Below, piece after piece: positions 40,601-51,900 of a stretch of DNA of 64,000 bases. How positions within the stretch are numbered: position 1 is the stretch's first letter; the number at the start of each line of letters is the position of its first letter. Source of the DNA: Macquaria australasica (Eukaryota > Chordata > Actinopteri > Centrarchiformes > Percichthyidae); contig SEMN01000103.1 in the NCBI GenBank assembly GCA_005408345.1, positions 372,001 through 436,000 on the forward strand. The letters are read 5' to 3'. Under the pieces are notes generated by a model that saw only the letters and a program-made list of their open reading frames with translations, ran no database searches and was not told the origin of the DNA. The position numbers and the translations under genes are program-made.

Positions 40601-43600
40601 CCTCAATCGCTTCAGACCTCATCTGTGGTCTAGTCCAGTGGGATCAGGGTTAGTTCTGCCTCATTACCTGGCGCAGGTGATACCCTTCTAACTGACGGTG
40701 ATTACTGGTGGCATCACTGGCAGAGATCTCAAAGACACCAAGAAAGTTGATGGAAAGGCTGCCATTATTGGGTGGAGGTAGATGTGTGTGGGGATGTGTC
40801 ACACTAAGTTGGCTTATATTTGCGGAGGCACACTGGTCACAGCAAATTGCTTGTGTTTGCTGGGTGGATGGTGAGGAAGATGACAGCTGGGATGAGATGA
40901 TTGAGGGTAGAGGAAGACAGGCTGCATTCACAATATAAGATAGAAATCTGAAGCACTGTATTTTGTTTTTGTGTGTTTATATGAAAAGAAATGAGTGCCA
41001 GCAAAGATTTCCTTTTAATTGCGGGAAATTCAATTTGGTATGATCATCACAGTGAATCACTGAATTAAAAAAAGATGATTTGTAGAAAGAATTAATGTGA
41101 AAATTGAATTTGAATGGCACAAATGGAAAATAAATTACATTTCTTGAAACTGAATGTGATTATTATTGAATTTCACTTTTATCTATTTTACAGTGCAGCT
41201 CTCCCAATTGAAATTTGGGTTTCTCCATTTAGATTCAGCTACTAGAAACACATTTTTTCCCCCAGTATGTTGACTGAAAAGTAGTGGTCCACTCCAATGC
41301 CTGCTTTAGAGGTCTCACACTCCTAACTTTGGCCAACCAGGCCATGTGGTTTGTTCTCTCACAGTGAAGTTGGAGGTTTGCTTGCCTTCTTTTGCATTGC
41401 CTGGTCCTTCATGCTTACACAAAGGCTCACAAAGCTGCTGTTGGCACCTGCAGTGATTTTAATTTGTCTCATGATTGACTAGTGTGTTATTAGGAGCAAA
41501 AATCTGAATTTGAAGGCTACTGTCAGACCGGAGCTCTGTGTTAAAAGACGCGATGGGCTGCGTTGCTGTTGTGTATTGAGTGTGTTGCTGCAGGGTCTGG
41601 TGAGAAGATGAAATACAATCTATGAAGTGCAGTTTGAGTAACCCATGAGTTTTAAGACTTTTCACATACCAAAACACTGCACAGTGGTTTATAATACTAT
41701 GAGACAAGATTTTACAACTCAGCAGATTACAATTGTGGAGTAACTAGAATTACACTATTTACCTTATAATTGAGCCTCAATGTAGGCAGGCACGGAGGTT
41801 GTCACATGTTCCATATACTATGCCATCCTACTGTATATGTCCTCCTCCTATCTCTAACACTAGGCAGTCCATATAAACATTTGCAGCTCATCCTACCTGC
41901 GTACACAATCTGCATACCTATCTGCTACACCACTAGATGCTTTCAGCAATTTAACTCCTTCCTCCACAGCCTCCTCCTGTATTAGCATTTAGGTGTTTCT
42001 CATGAGATTTGTTTCCAACCATCTCTTGAGCAGAGCCACTCCGCCAAACTAAATTGCGTATTATTGTTGCAATAAATGATGAAAACCTCGACTTGATGAC
42101 TGAGCAGTAATCTACCAGGAATGTGCACTATTTTATTTGCCAGTGTGGTGCTTTAATGGATGATGTTGCATTTTGTTGTGGTAGAACTTGAACCAGGATC
42201 AACTTTTTTGCTTGATGACCCTGTGTTTTTTTTTCCCGGTCTCCCATGTGTCGGGACTTCCATTGTACCAGCGCAGTGGCCTTATTGGTCTCATTGAAAG
42301 GAGTCTGACAGCAGCCTTACACTTTCAGCTGCAGTGTGAATTCGGCCTTTGATATATTTTTCTGAAATCAATACCTTCACTGATTTCCCGTTTGTCTTTT
42401 TGTACCTCTTACAGAGTGTCTGCCTGTTCTCTCTCCTCTCTGTCTGTCTTGAAGGTGAGCAGCCACTCAGAGCCTTCGTCCCAGTCTCTGAGTCTTCAGC
42501 AGCCCGCCCAGCCGCCGCCGCCACCTCCCCCTCCTCCCTCACAGCCCCAGTACAGTTTGCCCGTCCCAGAGTCGCGGGACAAGCAGCTCTGTTTCTCTGA
42601 CTTCGAGGACCTCAGTGCTTCTTTCCGCAGTCTTTACAAGTGCGTCTTTGAGCAGTCCTTCCAGCAAGGTGGGTGTCGGCCCTAATTTTTTATGTGGATT
42701 AGTGTGTTTCTGTTCATGTGTGCCTGTCTAACATATTAATTGACACGTGTTTGCAGAAAAAAACATTTTTAAACCTCTGTGTCAGGCTTCATGCGCATAA
42801 TTAACTGTCAAGCTTAAGCTCCTATTGAAATTGAAAGAATTTAACATTGCTTTCATAGCAGCAAAAGCATCCCAGTTATTCACCTCCACCAAACACTACT
42901 CCTACTCAATTGTATTTTAATAAACAAACAATCTGCTGTTCCGCGTATCTGCATTTTACGGCTCGCTCAGTCAAATGAGTAAAGGCAATTAAGAGGAAGA
43001 ATTCAACAGAAGGAGAAAAAAAAACTCACAAACACATCTGCAGTCGAGCAGAGCAAAGGGTTCTGCAGCTTTGATAGCAGCTAATTAGATTGGTTCTAAA
43101 GTTTGTGAAGCACCTTGCTAATTGCTTCCTGAAGCTTTCAGGTCACCAGGCCTCCTCCCTCTTGGACCCCCCACCATCCCACCACCCTCCTATCAGCTTC
43201 CCTCTCCCGCTTCCTTCTCCCCATACACATCCGCGTACGTCCTGTAACCGAGGAGATTGATGCGCTCTGTTGAGCTCCGCAACTGCTGCCTGGATTCACC
43301 CTCCGACAAGGTCCCCTTCAATTTGTGGTCAGGGGTGCACACACAGAAAAGATAAGACAATGGGAATACTAGTTGAGAGGGGGAAAAAAGATATGACACA
43401 GAGACCTAGAAAGAAAATGAAGAAGAAAATGGATTTAGCGGATCCTTGAAAGGGCCCCTTAAGTGTGAGGCTTAGCAGGAAACAGTGTCAGCAGTCATTG
43501 TATTTGAGAATTTGAGTCACAATGAGTCACCCAGACAGTGGAACTCATCGTCTCCTTTGAAAAACCACAGTGAGTCCAAGACCACACACCAAACTGTAAC

Positions 43601-46600
43601 TGACTCAGGTGTTGTCCCAATCATTTTCTGACTGATCTCCATCCTCATAAATTACAGGTCAAACAATAGAGACAAAATGAACATTAGATGAATAAATTAG
43701 GGCTTGAAATCATCAGTTGGAACTCATTTTACCATCCAGCTTTAACCATAATCTGCTTTCCCTTATGTCACATTGAAATCAAATGGATTTAGATGGCAGG
43801 GGGCATGTTTCAGTGCAATCCAGAACAATTTTATTTGTCCCTGTAAGACGTGACAGCTCTCACAACACCCATACGATAAATTAGGAAGGAAAAACACAAC
43901 CAGTACAGTTAAAGACTTCCAATAAATCGTACACAAATAAACAGATAAAACAATGGCTGTGAACCTTTTTTTCCAGAAATCATTGAGCAGTCACCTTTTA
44001 GTGGGAATAAAAGAATTGGAATAAAATATACTTTTAACAAGCAGGTAAAGCGTAACGACTCCCTGATGGCAGGAGTGAAAATTCACCCACTAGGATGTGC
44101 TCAGATAGAGTCAGTATGCTCATCGATTTCTTTATGATTTGTTGGTCACAAAAATAACTCAAGTCCCTCTGTTTCACTCCACTGATCTTTGAAGAGATCT
44201 TAACAGTACTGCACAGGCAGTTTCTGTCTTTCAGTGATAAGCAATGAAACGGCAGATAAAAGAAAAGGTCAAAAGACGCTTAACAAAAGATTGATATAAC
44301 TTAAAATGTACTTACGGAAAGGAATTAAGTTTCTGACGAAGGTGCACTCTCTGCTGGCCACACTTAATCATCGTCTCTGTGTTTAAATCCAACCTGAATT
44401 CATTGTTGAAGACTGTAACAAAGTACTTGTAAGAATCATTTACATTTAACTCAACTTACATTACATAAAAAAAAACCCACTGCCGTTGTACTACGGCACA
44501 AAAGCAGGAAGAGGCACAACCATGGTTCAGCTCTGTACCTAATGAAAAGACAACAATGCAGCATTGTCTGAAAATTTAACAAGGTAGCTGCCTACTTTAC
44601 AGTTTCCACAGCTGTCAGTATCCATGATGAAAAGTAAAGGAGATAAAACGCACTCTCAGGGTGAACCTGTGCATTCAAAAAACAGCGAATGACAAGAATT
44701 CTCTGCTGTCTGTCCGTCAGAAAACATCTAAAATCCGATAAGGGAGACAAGGTGTGTGTGTGTGTGTGTCGGAGAAAAAAAATGTCATAACTAGCGACGG
44801 AAGGGCCACTGGACGGAAATCATTACATTGTTTAGGGTTACTTATTTTTGGAAACGGTACCACATTGGAAGATTCCATAATTATGGTAATTTGACAAGAA
44901 TTGAAACTGAAACTTGAACGGAAATTTTGAAAAAGATAATGTTTAGAACAGGCAACAAGTATTCTGTTCAGCACATGGTGTAATGTACGCCCAGTGATTA
45001 TCTTAATGTATAGTTATATATATGAAGAGTCAAACCTTTCAAAATAGAAGAATTAAAAACTTGAGGCAAGTCAGTGTCTTCTACTACTTTGTGTTTACAC
45101 ATTTTCTGTCAGTTTTCTGGTTAATAAAGGACATAGACTTAATTATTTTACAAGCTGCCTGAAGGACTTCAATATTAGTCCATTTTATTCCTACACAATT
45201 TATTAGCCCTGTTACTTTCATCCTGGACTTCTCTAGAGATCACTTTACCTTCGTGACTATCTCCTTTGAGAAAGTGTTTCTTTTTAGTCTGAGCACTGTT
45301 CAGTTACCCATGGTTTGTTATTTGGGGAAAGCTACAATTTTTTTCACACAAAATAATACACATAAAAAGACACAACCTCAGACAAATCATTTAAATCCTG
45401 GCTATTAAAGGCTTGTAAATCTGTGCATTAAAGCAAGCCTGCAAACTTGTAAAACTGTCCCCCGTCCAACTGTCTTTTCAGTGCTCAGAAGACTTTCACT
45501 GGCAAGCTGGGTGATGGTGATGGCCATAAGGAATATGCTGTTATGATTTGATGCTCAGGGATTTATAAGCACCAATAAATTAAATTTTGAGTTGCAAAAC
45601 TTGAGTCTGAGGCTGTGGTGACACTGACACATGACAGCAGCTCAAGGTTGAATGTACATATTTTTCCCAGATCATAACAATACCTTTCATTCCCACCAGG
45701 CCTCCAGTTTTTCCATCTTGTTACGAATGGTTTATCTTTTTCCTTTTTTTTTTGTCTTAATTTTTGTTTTCTTGTTTGTTGTCCTCACCTGTGATATTTT
45801 GTGTTTTGGTTTTTTTTCCTGGCAGGTTTGATGGGTATGCCCGGTGATTCCAGCCAGCAGGCCCGGACTGCCTGCTCCTACCAGCACTCTCCTGGTGCGG
45901 GAAGCGGCGGCAGCGGCGGCCACCACCACCAACACAGCCACGGTCAGGCGTCGCACCACCCCCACCACCCTCAGCAGCACCTCTCCCCTCACTCCACCCA
46001 CAGCCAGCACCAGGCTCACGGTCAGCATGGCCAGCACCCTGCTCATTCCCAGCAGCACCCGTCTCTCTCCCACCAGAGTCACACTGGACAGACCTGCCCC
46101 ACAACAGGTGAGAACAGAGTCGCAAGTTACGGGAATATTTTTCCAGTTTCCAGTTATAAGGCGTCTACTTGTAGGAGTTGAACATTTCTGACTTTGGTGA
46201 CACCTACTGGTGGTACACTGTATCAAAGAGTGCCCCTGAATGAATCAGCTAATATCAACACATAGACCAGGACAGTTCTCACTGGGATTGTCTACATTTT
46301 CTACAAAGAAAAACGTATGCCATCAGAATAATTTGGAAAGATGCTATAATCACATAAATATTCAACACATAAAGAATTTAAATTTGCACTTGAAAGTTTG
46401 TAATGTCAGTCTCCTAGTTGTAATTACAAGTAGGTGATATGGGGAACTTCTGATGGAGAAAGGTGGGGAAAGAACTTTAGAAGTGTCCACAAACTGGCTC
46501 CAAAGTTACCATTACTGGCAAAAATAAAATCCACTTTTAAGACTCATACCATCAATACAGCTATTTAAAAAGAGGCTAAATAACCAAAACAGTTTATCTG

Positions 46601-48746
46601 GTTTTAACTTGTTAATGAACTGCTACCAGTACCATGTACGACAATTAAAAAAAGCAAATTTAAAGTACATTTCAGTTTATCTGGTGTGGCTACAGGACTT
46701 GCAGGGGGGGGTAACTTAAATTAAATTAAATTCAGTTCTATTTATATAGCACCAAATCATAACAGGTGTTATCTCAGGGCACTTTTCATATAAAGCAGGT
46801 CTAGACCGTACTCTTCATATAGTATGTTTCCCTGTTTTTCCCATTCTGGTGCCATGGTGTGAGTGCAGCATTAGGAGAAGACTCCACCAGAGCCGTGACA
46901 TCAGAGTCATAGCATATTCAGAGTATATCATAGCTGCTGATCCCGAATCTGAAAGTGAGTGGATTCAAACTGCTACATGTATTAACAGGGTTTCTTCAAA
47001 GTGTAATCTCCTCAACCTGCCATTAGCAGCGCAGGTACCTGAAAAGTGCTTGTATGTTTCTAACCACAGTCCTCCCTGGGAGTTGTAGTGGGCAATTGTT
47101 TTTGTATGCAGTCTTGTACTTTTGTACCTTTCACCTTTTTCTTTATCAGTGAACTAGAAATATAAAGTGCTCCAACTGTCAGTGACCTCACATTATTTAT
47201 AAGAAAAAAATAGAAAAAGAATAAGAAAAATGAACAGGACTTTCACTTTGGAAGCCTGGATTTCCAATATAACAAGTTCTCTACTCTGCTGCATACCTTG
47301 TTACCAATTCTTGTGAAAGGAACAATGATTTTACTTTTCCTGACTCCCAAAGCAACATTGGTGTAAATGCAATTCACCTAACACACCAGAATAGGCTTGT
47401 CTCTGCACAGACTCATTGCATTTATATTATGCTCTTTCCTCTGTAAGGTCCCAGAGCATTTGATAATATGAGGCTGGGCTGATACAGACAGGCATCTCCA
47501 AAGCTTCACCGAGGCTTTTCCTGCTCAAATTCCCAGTCTTTGTTTTTTTGTTTTTGTTTTTTTTCCCTTTGTGTCTCTGCAACACAGCTCTCAGACCAAA
47601 AGAGGGACTATTCAGACATTATTCATCTAGGTTAGTATTCCCCTCAACCAAGCTGAGGATGAATGAAAGCAGTCCCTCTGTCTTTGATCCACGGCCTCAG
47701 AATGTGTTGTTGTTTAGTTTGCGGCGGTGAAAAGCATCTCTCATTTTTTTCAAAAGCAGAGCTGTGGCTGGAATAGTTCTGGGTGAAGTCACACCACCTT
47801 GTGGTTGACTGCAGAACTGAGACTGAGACAAATTTCACCTTTTAATCTGGATTAATTCACCTGTTTCAGATGATTTAACAATGTCACACTGATCAGACTC
47901 ATATTGTGTTTACCCTAGTATTTATTTTAGTGTTGAAACAATGAAAAAAAATCATCAACAACTTTGATAAGTGATTAATACTTTAAGTCATTTATCAAGA
48001 AGAAATGCCAAATATTATCTGGTTCCAAATGTGAGTATTTCCTGATTTTCTCTGTTTTATATAATTTAATATCATTTAATAAATTAAATAAATTGTTGTT
48101 AACTGTTACTGTTAGTTAGACAAAACAAATAATTCAAAGATGTCACCTTCTGCTCTGGGAAATTGTAATGTACATTGTCCACAATTGTTGTATATATAAT
48201 ATACAACAATATAGAGTTGTAGAGTATAACATACTCTACAGCTTCATTGATAATGAAAATAATCCCTAATTTATTTAGCTTTATCTTTTATTCCAGCCAT
48301 CTGACAGCATTTTTAAAGTGTGTGTTTGTGTTCTTTACCAGGCATGTCATCAGACTGGTACCCCAACCTGGACTGGCTGAAGGAGAGCTGTCGCATTGCT
48401 ACCAGCTACAACTGGGCTGACGTAGACCTCTCCCCATTTCAAGGTAACACGCATACTGCTTGCGCACACACATAAACACACACACACACACACTGCTAAG
48501 AGTCCTGGTGCCGTCAGTGTGAACAGCATCTGTAATGAACATTGATAAAACTGTCTACTGCAGCCTGTTTTGACACAGAGAGAATTGATCAAATGCTTAT
48601 GATGCCGATCAGTTACTTTGATTAAACCATTATGATTCCTCTCTGCGCTTTCATATACACTCGCCCTTGAGGCACGATGCTATAATATCCAGTATGGTAA
48701 TAGTACTGGCCTAATAAAAGTCATTATCCTGCATCTGAGAGGTTGC

Positions 48747-48779
<33 letters not shown>

Positions 48780-48963
48780 CCTCTCCCTCTCACACACACA
48801 AACACACACACACACTGTCTCCCTCCCTCCCAATTGTATGATGTGAATAATCCAATTAGGCCCGGGCTCAGTAACAGCCTCTTATCACGGTCAGCACACA
48901 AAGCCGGCAACATTCACACACGATGGATGTCGACGGCTGGTCTTATAACACACAGGCCGGCTG

Positions 48964-48997
<34 letters not shown>

Positions 48998-51900
48998 GCA
49001 GCGCTTGACCTCCCTCACACCACCGTAATGCTGTCCTCCCATCGTCTCTGGCTCACCTCCAAAGAGCAGATACCGAGCCTCTTGTCTCTCTTTCGCCGCC
49101 AAACACAAGCCAAATTAATTTGATTTTGGGAAATATCAGGCGGCAGCTTGTTGAATAGAAGCTTACGTGTGTCTTTGTTTGACGAAGTAAAAAAGAAAAG
49201 GAGGTGTTGTAGGTTCAGGGTCTCGTTCTTCGTCGTGTCAAATGTGAACGGGCATGTTGTCAGTCTTGGCTTGTAATTAAGGTGGTAGAACAATAGTGAC
49301 AGTAAATTCATAGTGGTATTTTTATGCCGGATGTGACTTGTCACAATGATATATGGTACATATGATTTGTTTTTCATTTGTTGGATGTTAATTATGTAGG
49401 ATTTGTCTGGACTTAGTCATTTCAGACCAGGAAAGACTGTAGCATTGTTAGTCTAATGTAAAGGAAATGTAACTGTCAGTGTAAGATATGATTCAAGATG
49501 GAATAAGATTGGGCTGTCTGTCTGCCAGGTCTAAAGGAGAGCATGCGGCAGGCTGAGCTCAACAACTGGTCGCTGGACCCCGCCCAAATGGCCGACCTGT
49601 GCTCCTCCATTAACCAGTTCTTCACGGCCACGGGGGTCATCCCCCCTCAGGGCGCCGCCCACCCACAACCTCAGGTCCAACACCCGACACCACCAGGAGC
49701 ACCGCAGCACCCGGCTCAGCCGCACGGAGCGATGCACCCAAAGGCCAGCCAGCACAATCAGCACGGGCAACACAATCAACATAACCAGCACATCAGCACG
49801 GGTCAGTATATAGATCAGTGTTTTATTTTACTGCATGTATCACACACTTAATAGCCAGGTACCCCGGATCAAGCATATCTATTATATCATATCCTTTACT
49901 GAAGTTAAAATATCAATGCCACAATATAAAAATACTTACTACACATCAAAATAAAAGTCCTGCATTTCATTTTTTGGTGTTAAGTCCACTCAAGTAAGCT
50001 ATAATTCATGTGCTTATCTCTCTTGTTACTCCAGCTGTCAGATAAATGTAATGGAGTAAAAAAAAATACAATATTACCCTGTGAAATTTAGTGGAAGAAA
50101 CGTAGAACATCTCCTAAAATTTGAATACTTAACCGTTATCTAAGACATAAGGACATAAGACATAAGACATAGACATAATAAAGTGTCCATAGTTGCTTCC
50201 CACCTTTAACAGTAGGTCTTCAGCATCTTGCTCAGTGACATTTCTACACTTTCCTGATGTGACGGGAGCTGCTGAATTACAGGCTCTCTCCTCACTGTGC
50301 CATTGTTTGCCCATTATAGATTTACAAGGGAATTATGGATATTGTCAGCTTCATGGCAACTGGAGTAAAGGGATGAAGACGAGGGGATATTTCACCAGTG
50401 GGAAATCCACTGAGTGACGGCGCATTCTGTAGGATTTCTCAAGCTTTGCATAGGATAGCAGTGAAACTGTGCGCGCACATGATAGCAGCTCGTGTTCTGC
50501 GAAGACGCATAAGCACGTGTGAAAGTCGGGATACTAATCTGACAGTTAGTCATTGCCCTTTTGTCTGTTCTCCCACAGGGAACATGTACATGGACTCGAG
50601 ACAGAGCATTTCCTCTCTGATGGGCCCACCAGGATACCCCCACATGCCTCCCATGAGCAACACGGCTCCCACCATGACAGGTGACTCCTCCATCGCTCTC
50701 TTAACAGGTCAGGAGGAGCACGTAGAAATGAAGGGTGTATGTGTGTGTATGCAGTATTACATCCATGCAAGTGTGTGTTTTTCAGTAACAGAATTATGCC
50801 AGTGTTTTGCCAGTACAATCTCAGTATTTGATAGTAATACAACGGTAGTGCTATGACATCATGACAAACAAGTAAAACCATGATGCAATATCACACAACC
50901 AACTTTAACAAAAAGCAAAACGGACAGAACCATACATTCAATATGAATATCAGTAATTTCAGTAAGGTTGGCACATTTCACCATATGTATTAATACATTT
51001 CAATCTCTGCACTGATGTACAAGGGTGTCACAGAGAATGAACGATGTAACAGGCACAATTAAGGGGGTACTCCAGCAATTTAGTATTGCACTTCCATGAA
51101 GTTGGGGGACTCATGGAAGTACAGAGACAAATTTAAAAAAAAAAAAAGAATGGTCAGATTTGATGCTGCAGAAGCTGAGATATCCTGGCTTGTAGTTCCT
51201 AGTATGGATCAAACTCCAAAAACTGGATCCTGCATTTCCCATGACTCAAGTTTAATTTTTTCAGACTTGACAACGCTCTTCCAGAGCTACAGAAGACATA
51301 CAACTGTTTTCACAGGCTAGTAAACTGGTCGTCATGTATAACATCGCTGGAGTACCCCTTTAAGACAAATACTTGTTTCAGTTTTTAAAGAAAAAAATAC
51401 ATTTTTAAAATATAAAATTTGGTTTAAAATATTTTTCTGTGCCAGCATTAAAACTTTTTGTTTGTTTGTTTGTTTGTTTGTTTCCTGCTGCAAGAGTGGC
51501 AATTGTAGTAATTGTAGTAATTCTCCACAATTTTCAGTATTGTGAATGGTCCTGTTGTAACAAGGACAGCTCAGAATATTCTTCTGAAGATAAAGATACA
51601 TACAGCATGCATAATGCAACACAATATAACTACGCTGCACACTGAAATATCAAATGTTATCATATAGAAATTTCCCCGCTGTGGGACAATAAAGGCTTAT
51701 CTTATCTTATAGTTGAATCAACACCTCTCTGATAGTCTATTTTCTAAGCTTCATAAAGGTGCAGTAGCTTTTATTGCATTGGATTGGATTATATTACAAG
51801 ATGTCCATGTCATTTTGTCCACCTCGTGTATTTATTTTGAAAGTAAGATTACAAAAGTGTGTCATTAAAATCACTAAGATGCTATGCTAAATTAGATGTG

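Larger units (their letters stand above)
37762..42454 (+). other. foxj3: foxj3 intron 5
   Basis: 4.7 kb. Begins with the candidate alternative terminal exon (37841), then a short CA tract at about 38926-38946, repeat family E copy 2, and AT-rich sequence. The last 80 bases are pyrimidine-rich before the exon 6 acceptor. Confidence 0.85.
46108..48341 (+). other. foxj3: foxj3 intron 7
   Basis: 2.2 kb. Contains a dispersed repeat fragment at 46715-46830, family D copy 2, family A copy 3, and two adjacent perfect hairpin palindromes at 48184-48240, about 100 bases before exon 8. Confidence 0.8.

Noticed and set aside
43840..44750. Possible LINE coding remnant in foxj3 intron 6
   Set aside because: Phrases look like an old dispersed element, but no reverse transcriptase or endonuclease motif can be read in any frame, so it is not listed as a gene or named element.
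45732..46226. Minus-strand open frames of 164 and 122 codons
   Set aside because: They are the antisense of foxj3 exon 7, whose sense frame matches FOXJ3 and has correct splice sites.
49531..49791. Minus-strand 86-codon open frame
   Set aside because: Antisense of foxj3 exon 9.
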